64,000 nucleotides of DNA. It comes from Haliotis asinina (lineage: Eukaryota; Mollusca; Gastropoda; Lepetellida; Haliotidae). The stretch lies in NCBI RefSeq assembly GCF_037392515.1, contig NC_090280.1:59223504-59287503 (forward strand). Direction: 5' to 3'. The translations under genes and the position numbers were made by a program. Positions 54,592-64,000 of the stretch are shown here, one piece after another (position 1 is the stretch's first letter; every line of letters begins with the position of its first letter). The notes under the pieces were generated by a model. The model was not told where the DNA came from, made no database searches, and saw only the letters and a program-made list of their open reading frames with translations.

Positions 54592-54764
54592 CTGCTAAAG
54601 GTAATACCACAGTACATTTTCCATTCATTCTTCATGTTGCTATTCTATCACGGTAAACAATATTGGACATTTGTTTGCACTGTCCACATCACCTTGATTG
54701 TATTGTAAGAATCCGACGGGCACATGTCATCGTATCCCAAATGCGAAGGTCCAATAAACATGAA

Positions 54765-54817
54765 CACTTGATTGTCTCGTCCAGACTCGACTGGACCCGC
54801 CGAATAAAGCTGGAATA
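54765..54817 (+). repeat. SINE-B fragment left of the Tc1 insertion
   Basis: TTGATTGTCTCGTCCAGACT to AAAGCTGGAATA. It continues at 56118 after the transposon. Confidence 0.75.
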
Positions 54818-54819
54818 TA

Positions 54820-56115
54820 TAGTATTCCCAGAAATTATTGAGAATCATGTTGCGTCATGTAACTCATTACGTTTATTAACTTCTGGCGTTTTACTTACAT
54901 AAACATGTAAAAACATCATCCTTTTACAACCTCAGTCTTGTTTTAGTACTTTCTTAGACATCCTCGCTCAGCAATGCATGCCTGAATATGCCTAGGCACA
55001 CTACCCATCAAAGTTTGTAGGTAATCGTGTGACAGGGTATCCCAATATTGGACCACCTCGGCCTTCATATCTTCAATATTTCTCAGTCCCTTTTGGTTTA
55101 TTCTGTCCTTCATGACTCCCCACACAATCTCAATTGGGTTTAGGTCTGGGCTGTAACTGGGCCAGTCTAAAACTTGAACATTTTCGCCCGACAACCACTG
55201 TTTTGTGTAGCGCGCAGTGTGTTTTGGGTCATTATCATGCTGGAAAATCCAATCATCTTCATACAATGTTTGTGCTGTCGGAAGAAGGTGACCATTTAGA
55301 ATGTCAACGTATCTTTCTTTTGTCAAGTTTCCCGTGAAAGCACACAATGGCGTCACTCCGCGAGCCGATATGCCACCCCACATGTGAAACTTCGGGCTAT
55401 GTTTTGGTCGCTGTTAGATAGTTTTGACAGTATCTTTGGTCCAAATTTTCACACAATTAGGGAAAAGCCAAACAGAACTTTCATCCGAAAAGAAACCATT
55501 ATCCCAATATTGATTTTCATTAGCCCGACACCAGTTTAAACGGTTTTCCTTTTGTGCATCTTTCATCAACGGCGAGGGAATTCCACGTTTTTTCACGCAA
55601 TTAAGTCTCTGTAATTCCTGCCTAACTGTTTCATTGCACACCTGAGGACTTCCTCTGCTAATCATTTCATTTCTGATGTTCTCAACACTTTTCAATTTGC
55701 CCCTACTCACAATCTGCCCAAGTCCTCGGCGATCCACAACCCTGAATTTCCTAGGCCGACCTGCCCCTGCTTTGTGCTCTATCCCGGTTCCTGTTTGAAT
55801 ATTCTTCAAAGTTCTGTATACTGTAGACAGAGGAATACCATATCTACAAGCTAACACTTTAGCATCAGCCTCACCCCTTTCAAAATCATCTAGAAAGAGC
55901 TTTCTTTTCTCTCTTGCTGTAAATTCTGCCATGTCAACACAGGAAGCCGTCTGCTCAGACAAGGGAGATAACTCTTGACGTAATGAGCTGCCTTCTAAGC
56001 CTTCAAGAGTTGTCTCCCTTATTTAGTATGCTTAGTGCATAGTGAAAGCCCTTTTTCCAATCTTAGCATCATTAGAAAAAAACAAAGATTTTCTCAATAA
56101 TTTCTTGGAACACTG
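54820..56115 (-). mobile_element. Tc1-type DNA transposon, 1296 bp
   Basis: Ends are 24-bp inverted repeats with three mismatches (TAGTATTCCCAGAAATTATT left, CAGTGTTCCAAGAAATTATT right, outside in). The TA target duplication is visible at 54818-54819 and 56116-56117. Removing the element rejoins a SINE-B 3' module (CTGGAATA|TTTCTGAGTGCGACG), which fixes the boundaries. It contains a single transposase on the minus strand. Confidence 0.93.
54943..55962 (-). pseudogene. Tc1 (DD34E) transposase with one in-frame stop
   Basis: Cut-and-paste transposases of this family act at TA sites. Reading from MSEQTASCVDMAEFT, the protein has a paired-type HTH (ACRYGIPLSTVYRTLKNI), GRPRKF linker, SDESSVW (first Asp), FQHDNDPKHTA (second Asp), WPSYSPDLNPIEIVWGVMKD (Glu, DD34E spacing) and ends AERGCLRKY-stop. 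The frame is open from end to end except for a TAA at 55416-55414 between DTVKTI and QRPKHSPKFH. The copy is therefore young but disabled unless the codon is read through or is an assembly error. Confidence 0.93.
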
Positions 56116-56117
56116 TA

Positions 56118-56160
56118 TTTCTGAGTGCGACGTTAAACAACCATCCAACCAATCCCCAGT
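56118..56160 (+). repeat. SINE-B fragment right of the Tc1 insertion
   Basis: TTTCTGAGTGCGACGTTAAA plus CAACCATCC: the 3' module completing 54765-54817. Confidence 0.75.
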
Positions 56161-56294
56161 ATGCGACGAAGAATACATGCAACTATGAACCAAGTTACAG
56201 TTTAACGTTTGATCCCCTATATCAGAAAGCTGCCTTTCGAATTGTATTCAGTTTGTGATTATGAATGAAGACATACGTATATCTGTTCTGTAAG

Positions 56295-56420
56295 TTGTTG
56301 TGAGTGTGCATAGCTTTACGTCGTTTTAGCAGGACTCCAACGATGCCATGAGCAAACCAGAAATGGGTTTCACCTAATTTGAAGATTCGAACTCAGTGTA
56401 ATTCCATCTAATTTTGTATG
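56295..56420 (-). repeat. SINE-A, degraded
   Basis: GTGAGTGTGCATAGCTTTAC and CAGAAATGGGTTTCACCTAA. Confidence 0.65.
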
Positions 56421-56440
56421 AATGTGTTGTAAAGTTAATA

Positions 56441-56725
56441 CGTCCGCTCATCACGCTAAAGACTCGGGTCTGATTCGCTAAATGGCTACAATATGTGAAA
56501 CTCTATTCTGCTTCACACAGAATATGTCCGCTCATCACGCTAAAGACTCGGGTCTGATTCGCTAAATGGCTACAATATGTGAAGCTCTATTCTGCTTCAC
56601 ACAGAATATGTCCGCTCATCACGCTAAAGACTCGGGTCTGATTCCCTAAATGGCTACAATACGTGAAGCCCTTTTCTGGTTCACGCATGACATCAATGGA
56701 ATACTGCTCAAACGGCATAAAACTT
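56441..56725 (+). repeat. SINE-A with internal 84-bp tandem duplication
   Basis: GTCCGCTCATCACGCTAAAG starts at 56442, 56526 and 56610, a period of exactly 84 bp. The third unit runs on into the SINE-A 3' end. Confidence 0.9.
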
Positions 56726-57111
56726 TACTATGTGGACACCATTTGTCTAATTACTCTTCCGTGGTATGAATGTAATTGTGCTAAAAGCGGCGTAAAACCG
56801 TACTCACACACCGATACATCTACCTTCCCTATTTGCTCTCTAAACTTCTGCAAGAGGTACGGTTGCTTTGTGGTATTCTCTAATAATTCAGTCTGGACCA
56901 GACAATCCAGTAATCAACAATTACGACTATCCATTTACGCAATTGGGAGGTCAAAGGTCAACGTTCATCATGATGTTCATTCGATTATCCGTCCAGACGC
57001 GATTCTCAATAATACGTCTCCAGATTCTTAACTGATATTATTTTTCACCATCATATTGTACATTTTGCAAGTAATGCTCGCACTCAGTTGATACAAACTT
57101 TCTTGTTTCAG

Positions 57112-57383
57112 AATGCCTTCTCCTCAGCAGCAAGATGAAACGTCACCGTGGAAAATCCATCAATGGTCATAATGATAAGACAATAATAGGAGTAAATATC
57201 AAAGAGTGTGAAAAGAAATGTCTCCACTGTAAAGAGTTTCTCTGCTGGTCATTTGACTTTCTTAGATTTCAAAGTATTTGTTACCTTTCAAAAATGGCCT
57301 CCCATAAGGTAAAAAAATCTGAGCTTGGTACGGGATTAAGGTGGATGTTGGGGACACGGCACTGTGTAAAATGGAGACACTAA
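57112..57383 (+). CDS. Terminal exon with a PAN/apple domain
   Basis: A strong acceptor (ACTTTCTTGTTTCAG) precedes an open stretch CLLLSSKMKRHRGKSINGHN, then GVNIKECEKKCLHCKEF, LCWSFDFL, ICYLSKMASHKV, ending TRHCVKWRH and TAA. The E-C-x3-C...F-x-C-x-S-F-x(8-10)-C-x-L-S pattern is that of PAN/apple modules, which mediate protein or carbohydrate binding in extracellular proteins. Only the last exon is visible; upstream exons were not found in the window, so they may be far away or hidden by repeats. No AATAAA was seen near the stop. Confidence 0.65.
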
Positions 57384-57434
57384 AACAAGAATTCCTTCAA
57401 TACCTAAAACGCTTACAGACCCCTTCAGGATAAT

Positions 57435-57592
57435 ATGGGGTAGACGGGTGATTAAAGTGTTCGCTCGTCACGCCGAAGACCCATGTTCGATTCCCTACTA
57501 GGCCACTATGTGTTATGTAATTTCTGGTATCCCATCGCCTGACATTTCTGGAATATTGCTAAAAGCGAGATAAAACCAAAACACACTCGCTT
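57435..57592 (+). repeat. SINE-A
   Basis: GTGTTCGCTCGTCACGCCGA and ATGTTCGATTCCC; starts 50 nt after the PAN exon stop. Confidence 0.85.
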
Positions 57593-57908
57593 TTCGGGGT
57601 AATCGGGATCTGTTGTAACAAGCAACTGTCTTATGAACATAGCTTATAATAATGATAACCTGTTGTTGTTGCGTTGTTTGTTGGTAACTAATGCCCCTAT
57701 AATATCTATAAACTATAATCGGAGTATCTGTGATGGCCAAATATGTGTTTAATAACGAGCAGCTTAAATGATGATGCACATCACTCTGGGATGCCGTGAA
57801 GGATGAAGAAGGCCCCAAAATACGTTGATCTTCTTCAATGGCACTATCAACAAGCCATGGAACCATTTCTGTATTTCATCCCAACTGTATGCAAAGGTAT
57901 CTGTAAAG

Positions 57909-58010
57909 TTACCAGTAGCTCTGAATGTCAGCTTCCAAGCCCTCACAGAGAGCATTAATGATAGAAACCAACTGTATCGTTTCTGAAAGCGATGAAGTTC
58001 CCATTTCTTC
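57909..58010 (-). pseudogene. Exon-like segment related to 13660-13765
   Basis: After an acceptor-like TGACTTTCAG it reads EEMGTSSLSETIQLVSIINA, then LCEGLEADIQSYW and TAA. Compared with the fragment at 13.7 kb, about 30 nt appear inserted after the stop region, and similarity resumes at GGGATGAAATACAGAAATGG. The phase-1 reading is closed quickly, so a functional exon is doubtful. Confidence 0.35.
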
Positions 58011-58019
58011 CTGAAAGTC

Positions 58020-58754
58020 AAGTGACGAAGTTCCCATTTATTCCTTTATCCCAAACTTTAAGTGATGAAATTAGTATTAATTCCCTTATCAAACCCTTTT
58101 AGGTGATCCGTGTACTTTCTATTACCTTATCACAACCCTTTATGTGACAATTAACACACGTGGTCGAACATTTTATTTTAAAAGCAGCTGTTAAGAAACC
58201 ATATGACATGACCATTCATCGAGAACATAACCAACAAATCACAATAATCCAAATACATTTCATTGGGTGAATAATTAAAAACATTGCAAAACTCTCTTAT
58301 CAGAGAAACGTGACATCGATTTACCAAATTCGAAATATTTCATTCGCAGAAAAAAGTCATGACTTTTCGAACTAGAAACTATTTTTTAGACAACATGTCC
58401 TCAAAATATATAATGTTTGAAATATACTGTTAAAAATAGTAGTGGATTCTCATTTTTAATTTACCATTGAAAGAAATGGAAGACACATGTATACCGAATG
58501 TGTTGAGGGTGCATCACCACGTGCACTTCCTTAAGACTATGGTTGTTTGTACAGTAATCGCTCTTAAAAGATGATTGTTGTGTGACGTGAAATTTGTATG
58601 TGTACGATTGTCATTTTCAAAGAAAAAAACACTCCTTGAAACAAACACTAACAACTGTGCCATGCAAGGAGATGGTCAAAATTAATGGTCTACAGTCGAC
58701 CATATAGTCACATAGTCAACCGTCAAAATAAAGAATGACACCCCATCTTCTTGG
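58020..58754. other. No feature recognised
   Basis: The first 100 bases contain short partial repeats of GTGACGAAGTTCCCATTT and CCTTATC.CAA.CCTTTTA.GTGA. The rest is A/T-rich. Confidence 0.45.
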
Positions 58755-58845
58755 GATGTGAAGCCCATGCCTTGTGTTCCCGCCGTGATATTGCTGGAAC
58801 ATTGCTAAAAGCGGCGTAAAACCATACTCGTTCAGTCAGTAAACT
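58755..58845 (+). repeat. SINE-A 3' fragment
   Basis: GTGAAGCCCATGCCTTGTGT to AAGCGGCGTAAAACCATAC. Confidence 0.85.
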
Positions 58846-59094
58846 GTCCAAGTGATATTATCTTACGTCACATCGTTTTCTGATTGGCTAAGCGCTTTCT
58901 AGTATTTTCAATGCACCCCGCTTACAAGCGAGCAACATTTCTATGATCCACGCTGGGAACGCCGAACTCATTTTGTATTTCGTGGTAGTAATTCTTTGTC
59001 TCGAATGACATTAAATCATATATGATTTACGGAAATAACCGATGTTTTGCGAATGCAAATCGGTGGAATATGAGTGTAAGTGCGTGCGTGCGTA

Positions 59095-59232
59095 GGGGTG
59101 GGGGTACCAGATGATTAAACTCGTCACGCCGAAGACCCTGGCTGGATTCCCCACTTGGATAAAATGTGGAGAGCCCCTTTCTTTGTGCCCCCTCCCGCCA
59201 TATGCTCTAATAGCGGCGTAAAAATAGGTAAA
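59095..59232 (+). repeat. SINE-A with deletions
   Basis: ACTCGTCACGCCGAAGACCC, GCTGGATTCCCC and TCTAATAGCGGCGTAAAAA. Confidence 0.8.
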
Positions 59233-59393
59233 AAGTCTAAAATGTGTCTAAGCCACCGTCAAGACCAATGGATAACACAGCCGTAATTCCTATACCTAGA
59301 CCCTATACGTCTAGCTAACGTTTTCCAAACAGACGTCGATCTGTAGTGAATTCCCACATAGTAGCAGCTTTCCTGTAGTTCCTCTATAGTTTA

Positions 59394-59482
59394 TCTGTCA
59401 TGGCAGACATGAGAATCACTGTTAATACAACAGTCTTGAGATCCCGGCTCATCGCCACTTTAACAGTCGCTGAACACGCCAT
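59394..59482 (-). pseudogene. Possible damaged signal-peptide exon
   Basis: From the inner ATG (59452) it reads MSRDLKTVVLTVILMSAMT and one base, ending ACAG where the other signal exons have GT; here the next bases are AT (ATAAAC). Phase 1 and the ACAG end match genes 1-3. An outer ATG (59482) adds ten residues. Read through, it stops after DKL. Confidence 0.3.
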
Positions 59483-59499
59483 GTCTGAAACAAAAGATC

Positions 59500-60207
59500 G
59501 TCGACACAATAATAACGGATAGAAGAGCAATATCTTCACGTGTACCTATTTTCCTTGTGATATTCATGTTCTCAGTGAGTGCACTGGCTCGTGATGATTC
59601 GAGTTAGAAATCATCAATCAGTTCTCGATCCCCGATCATTACATCGTCCAGGGGACGGCTCAATAAAGTTTGATCCTTAATCGGATAAATTTAAGACTTT
59701 TTGCTTTCTTAACAAGACCTGCACGTCGTTTTGTGGGCAAAACCAAAAATGTTTGGAGGTCACCTTATCAACCCCTCTGTATGATGCATAAAATACATAA
59801 AATATAAATACATACAAATAAATAACACCACTCATATTTGTCCTTTGTACAAATGGAACAGGTTTAGTTTCCTGTCTTTATAGTCCCTAGCCTGGTTCCC
59901 ATGGTCTGTTGCGCATGCGCTAAAGTACCGAGAGACCCAGGGAACCAGGCTGTGTCCTCCCTAGGTTTGGCTGATGACCTGCACTTCCGGTAGCATTCGT
60001 TATTAACACAATTTGACCAAAATAGTACAACTGTATTTGCAACCCAACGCCACTCAGTAGAAGTCCTTCGTTTCCATGGCGACCTATAAACAACTCAGAC
60101 AATCAAGTGATCGGTGAACTAGAATAAACAATTATTATTTTAAATTGTCAGTTTTATAAGTAAAGAAAAGCGTTTTGGGGATAGATTTGGTTGATAGTGT
60201 CTTGGGT
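59500..60207. other. No feature recognised
   Basis: GGTTCCCATGGTCT and CCCAGGGAACCAGGCT around 59890-59950 form a short inverted repeat. No gene is supported. Confidence 0.4.
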
Positions 60208-60505
60208 TCACGTGTAATATATAACCCGTGAAGGTTCCGGGGTAGAATAGGCCTTCAGCAACCCATGCTTGCCATAAAAGGTGACTATGCTTGTCGTAAG
60301 AGGCGACTAACGGGATCGGGTGGTCAGACTAGCTGGCTTGGTTGACACATGTCATCAGTTCCCAATTGCGCAGATCGATGCTCATGTTGTTGATCACTGG
60401 ATTGTCTGGTCCAGACTCGATTATTTACAGACCGTCGCCATATAGCTGGAATATTGCTAAGTGCGACGTAAAACTAAACTCACTCACTCACTCACGTGTA
60501 ATATA
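60208..60505 (+). repeat. SINE-B, full length with 14-bp target-site duplication
   Basis: TCACGTGTAATATA flanks the element at 60208-60221 and 60492-60505. The SINE itself is 60222-60491 (270 bp), from TAACCCGTGAAGGTTCCGGG to the (CACT)n tail. This copy defines the family's ends. Confidence 0.95.
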
Positions 60506-61336
60506 CCGAGAATAAAAAGTTAAGCGCAAGACTTTTTTTCAAAACTAAGATGTTAAGCAGTGGAAATGTTAGGCTGCACTTGCTGGGAAGACCAATCCAT
60601 ATTTAGAGAAGGTAACTGGTAACTGTTTTAGGGATGTCATAATCATTGGTATTTACAATTAAAGGAAATATTGTTAATCTTATGCTATTAAATTTATGTT
60701 TCACTTGTTAAAAGTAACAATCATGTAACCATAGAATAGTCATTTCTGATTTTCACTTTTCAAAAGTAGGTAACCTGTTTGAGGATAACAAAATGCATGT
60801 TTTCCGAAAGAGCATCCACCCTGTTGAAAGTAAAAGATAATTTCCATTATGGCTTTGTTTTTAAACTAAAAGTACTAAACCATATTAAGATAGGTCGGCA
60901 CAGAAAGATTTCCTGTCCTAACCTATATCTTAGCAAAATATACTGGGTGGCGCTTAACTTTTTATTCCGGGTATATCTCGGACATTTTGGAGGATTACAA
61001 TGTAAGTTGCAATTGTTATCCTTCAGAGAAGTTGAGTATGACATTAATATAAAAAAACATTGCCTGTTTTCCCTCACCTCTGTGGTTATACATATGAGAA
61101 TGGGTATTCTGTCATGACACGGAGTGAAGGCCTGCCAGATTTTGGTCAGCTGACCCGTTTAAAAAGCACACGTCAAGCACACATGCAAGAACGCACACAC
61201 GCACGCACACGCATACCACCATCGCGCAGACATATGTTGAAGAACAACTGATGCTACGTTGCAATAAAGACAGCTAATGACCAACCAAGATCTGATGTAC
61301 ATGGCACCAACCACTGAACTGCCTAGATCCAGGCAA
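60506..61336. other. No feature recognised
   Basis: A 112-codon + strand ORF at 60779 lacks any known motif. A short (CA/CGCA)n run lies at 61180-61212. Confidence 0.4.
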
Positions 61337-61455
61337 GGGTCTCCATTCACGAAACACTAAGGTGATCGTAACTCACTCAGGTAACTTTAGCGCAATGTTA
61401 AAGAATGGGGGTTAAGGTTAACCTTAGTTAAAGTTTGCTTCGTGAAAAGAGCCCC
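61337..61455. repeat. MITE-like element, complete
   Basis: Ends GGGTCTCCATTCACGAAAC and, inverted, GGGGCTCTTTTCACGAAGC. The interior has GTTAAGGTTAACCTTAGTTA. Confidence 0.7.
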
Positions 61456-61532
61456 GAGTATTTACAGACTGCCGTCATCGACCTCCGATATTTCGATATT
61501 TTGTTGCTAAACAACTAACCAATTAACGTTAC

Positions 61533-61889
61533 CTTGAGTAGAGAGTGTTTCAGAAATGCTGATCTCCCCCTGCACAGAACAGCGGAACTGCCTATTGAGG
61601 TCCGAAGATGACACCAGGTGGGTGAGTGAAGACCGAACCGTGTACACACACCCATGAGATCCTCTCACTTGCTCAACACGGTCATACGTGATGCTGGAAC
61701 CGTTGGGGTACCTTGACCACGGAGATATCACACTGCCCACAGATCGCCATTCCCATGTCAATAGGTTTTCAATATTTTGATCAAAATGGTTACCAATTTT
61801 ACTTGTGCACGTGAAACGCACAATCTCGTCCCTGTAATACAGGCTCCTGTTGGGGACCTTCGATATTGTTAGTCCTTTGGGTGGTTTAT
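61533..61889 (-). CDS. Ig-like domain exon b
   Basis: Acceptor CCTCTACTTTTCAG (AG at 61891-61890), donor CAAG|GTAACG; 357 nt with phase 1 at both ends, the usual arrangement for Ig modules. It reads KPPKGLTISKVPNRSLYYRD, then VRFTCTS (first Ig Cys), LTWEW (core Trp), SSLTHLVSSSDLNRQFRCSV (second Cys in F-x-C) and ends SETLSTQ. It joins in frame with the exon at 62921-63298. Likely an extracellular recognition or adhesion protein, secreted or membrane-bound; the C-terminal exons were not found downstream. Confidence 0.7.
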
Positions 61890-62090
61890 CTGAAAAGTAG
61901 AGGTATCTGGTAGGTAATAATGCCATTTTCTGTAATTCAGGGCATGAGAATATGACATCGTCAATCTTGTGGATTGTCTGGAAAATAGAGGTGTTGTAGT
62001 AAATTGTGGGATTTCTGTAATGCAGAGCCCTGTCAGGAGAATACGATATCGTGAATCCTTTGGGTGGATTATCTATAAAATAGAGACATT
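61890..62090 (-). repeat. Tandem triplication of the Ig exon b splice junction
   Basis: Three copies of a CTCTA(T/C)TTT..AG acceptor followed by ATAAACCACCCAAAGGA-like sequence have their AG at 62074-62073, 61979-61978 and 61891-61890 (spacing 95 and 88 nt). The first copy is in frame with the third (183 nt, 61 codons) and open through the block. Confidence 0.75.
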
Positions 62091-62428
62091 GTGGTAGGAA
62101 TGTGGTGGACATAAGTTTCATTGCAGATTGACCCTGTCTAACTCTCAAAGGAGATTGAGAACGCGTCGTTTGTGTTTAGAAATTAGTGTAAATAAGTGAT
62201 CTATTTTGCGAGCCTATAATGTTGAGGACTTTGAAGCCGGAAGTTGTGAAACTACGAGAATGGGTAATGTTCGGACACTCCAAGAAACATGGTCAAGGGA
62301 AACAGGAATTCGAACCACCGATTGCCGATTTCTGGTGTGGCCAAGGGAGGAAACTCTACACACCGAATATCGGCAGCTCACGCGACTTGTCACCATGCCC
62401 TCAAATGTTGGGTATTCTTTTTATTAGA

Positions 62429-62645
62429 TAACGCCGCAGTCAGCAATGTTCCAGCTATATGACGGCGGCCTGTAAAAAAGTCTGGACCAGATAATCCAGT
62501 GACTGGCAGTATGGGCATAGGTCAGCTGGGATACGATTACGGTGTTAACAGTCAGCGATCCTGAGCAGCTGATCCTGTTTGTATCAGCCTATTAGGACAA
62601 ACATTGGCTGCTGAAGATCAGTTCTCTCCCGGATCTTCACGGGAT
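62429..62645 (-). repeat. SINE-B
   Basis: TAACGCCGCAGTCAGCAATG start to CCCGGATCTTCACGGG end, in the intron between the two Ig exons. Confidence 0.85.
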
Positions 62646-62696
62646 ACCATGCCCCTAAATATTCATATGACAAAAAGAGTTACTTTTGTTTTGGAC

Positions 62697-62855
62697 AATA
62701 GGGTAGCCTAGTGGTTCAGGTACGGCCTCGTCACATCGAAGGCCCGGGTTCCATTCCCCACATAGGTACATGTGTGACGCCTATTTCTGGTGTCCCCCGA
62801 CGTGGTACTGCAGGAATATTGCAAAAAGCGGCGTAAAACTAACCTCACACTTTTA
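62697..62855 (+). repeat. SINE-A
   Basis: GGGTAGCCTAGTGGTTCAGG and CCCGGGTTCCATTCCCC; AAGCGGCGTAAAACTAACC end. Confidence 0.9.
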
Positions 62856-62920
62856 TATGACATGCATTACTATGACATGAGATGCCTTTCCTTCGACCCT
62901 CTCATATGGGCAGCACTTAC

Positions 62921-63298
62921 TTATGATAGTGACGTTCACAAAGACAAAGTCGCTCCTGGAGACATCGCCAGCTTCGTATCGGGCTGTACAATAGTAGGCT
63001 AATACGCCTGAGCATTCGAGTTCTGTGAGAACAAATTGTACAGTGCCAGTGGGTCCACTGAATGAACCGGATGTGGTCAGGCGTGACTGTAGACCCGTGT
63101 CCTGCACTTGAAGCGAAGAATTGGTTGCAGTGACTACAGGCTGGGCATTACTTCCTCCATAAACCCTTCCAAGTGTGATCTCCTCTACATACGTTATGTT
63201 TGGTGCGGATACGGAACAGTTGGCCGTCAACTGTGGGCTGGGTTCCCTGCCTCCAATTAGGATCCGTTGCGGCGAGACTGACAGCGAGACTGCTTGTT
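62921..63298 (-). CDS. Ig-like domain exon a
   Basis: Acceptor TTATTTATCTCAG (AG at 63300-63299), donor ATAA|GTAAGT; 378 nt, phase 1 to phase 1. It reads EQAVSLSVSPQRILIGGREP, then LTANCSV (first Cys), ITLGRVYGG, SRLTTSGSFSG, FVLTELECSGVLAYYCTARY (extra Cys, then the canonical Y-Y-C) and ends VFVNVTIIS. The L-x-x-x-x-C...Y-x-C ending is the Ig F strand; the core Trp is not evident. Domain order a then b on the minus strand fits a multi-Ig protein whose first exons are beyond position 64000. Molluscan Ig-superfamily lectins and receptors are plausible relatives; this is not proven. Confidence 0.7.
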
Positions 63299-63419
63299 CT
63301 GAGATAAATAAAACATTTTGTTCCATAATTAGTGTTTTTGTATTAAAAAATATTTCATTGTTTTATTATGATTATTTAATCAATGTTGTGTTTGATATTA
63401 TTGTTATTCTTATTATCAC

Positions 63420-63600
63420 TGGGATTCCCAACATGGGTACAATGTGTGAAGGCTAACGGACTTGGTTCACACATACCCCAATTGCGTAGATCGATGCTCA
63501 TGCTGTTGATCACTGGATTGCCTGGTCCAGACACGATTACGTACAGACCGCCGCCATGCAGCTGTAATACTGCTCAGTGCTGCATTATTCAAACGATAAA
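63420..63600 (+). repeat. SINE-A/SINE-B junction copy
   Basis: CCAACATGGGTACAATGTGT (SINE-A middle) passes directly into GACTTGGTTCACACATACCC (SINE-B), by insertion or recombination. Confidence 0.75.
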
Positions 63601-63837
63601 CCTACCAAAACTTTCAGAAGTATGAACTTCAGACCTTAAATGCATGCATGTGACTGACGGACAGGGTTCGTAAAGAGGCTATGGGTGCATGCTATAATAA
63701 TTGTCAAAAGCTGATTACAGGTGGGTGAATATGACTTTACGATGCTTTTAACACCATCTATGCTGTTTTTAGCACAACATATAACCATTAGGAAAACCGT
63801 GGCTACAGCGTGAAAAGCGAAAGTGTTAATCAATAGG

Positions 63838-63995
63838 GCGGTAGGGTAGCCTAGTGGTTAAAGTGTTCGCTCATCACGCTGAAGACCTGGATTCGATTCC
63901 CCACATGGGTACAATTTGTGAAGCCCACTTATGGTGTCCCAAGTCGAGATATTGCTAGAATACATCTAAATGTGGGAAAAAAACTCACTCACTGT
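63838..63995 (+). repeat. SINE-A, near consensus head
   Basis: GGTAGCCTAGTGGTTAAAG and TGGATTCGATTCCCCACATG; tail AAAAACTCACTCACTG at the window edge. Confidence 0.9.
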
Positions 63996-64000
63996 CGCTT

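Noticed and set aside
62206..62431. ORFs and a GGAATTCGAACC B-box-like motif
   Set aside because: Could be a fragment of another tRNA-derived element, but no second copy or A box was found to support it.

Overview
The window is eukaryotic DNA: intron-containing genes with GT-AG splice sites, a polyadenylation signal, microsatellites and a very high density of tRNA-derived SINEs. The two dominant SINE families (called SINE-A and SINE-B here) end in the module GCGGCGTAAAAC plus a (CACT)n tail. I know this repeat signature from abalone (Haliotis) and related gastropods, so a vetigastropod mollusc is the most likely source; this is inference, not a database result.

Layout. (1) 1-8.95 kb, + strand: the 3' half of a Piwi-clade Argonaute gene, seven coding exons ending in a stop at 7705-7707 and an AATAAA at 8927. 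Two adjacent exons (2337-2511 and 3555-3729) are paralogous copies of the same 175-nt exon. Each carries the first catalytic Asp and the glutamate finger. Exon phases force exactly one of them into an in-frame mRNA, so the locus looks like a mutually exclusive splicing switch inside the slicer active site. (2) 9-12.3 kb: SINEs and unidentified DNA. (3) 12.3-36.5 kb, minus strand: genes or exons for repetitive, low-complexity, probably secreted proteins (7-, 14- and 11-residue repeats), a 36-codon secreted-peptide ORF with a triplicated terminal segment, and the first two-exon secreted-peptide gene. (4) 38-44 kb: decayed Tc1/mariner and MULE-type transposases. (5) 44.8-54.6 kb, minus strand: two more two-exon secreted-peptide genes and an orphan second exon of the same design. 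(6) 54.8-56.1 kb: a Tc1 element, one stop codon short of an open transposase, inserted into a SINE-B. (7) 57-64 kb: a PAN/apple terminal exon on the + strand and two Ig-like exons on the minus strand, part of a gene that runs off the right edge.

The small-peptide genes share one plan: a conserved 64-nt first exon encoding the signal peptide (M-I-x-K-L-x-L...APV), ending in phase 1, spliced to an unrelated short terminal exon encoding the mature peptide. Similar phase-1 acceptors open several other exons on the same strand. This looks like a locally expanding secretome family with a fixed secretion module and fast-changing cargo. What the peptides do cannot be read from the sequence.

About 60 SINE copies or fragments are listed. 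Long stretches between them hold no gene I can support.
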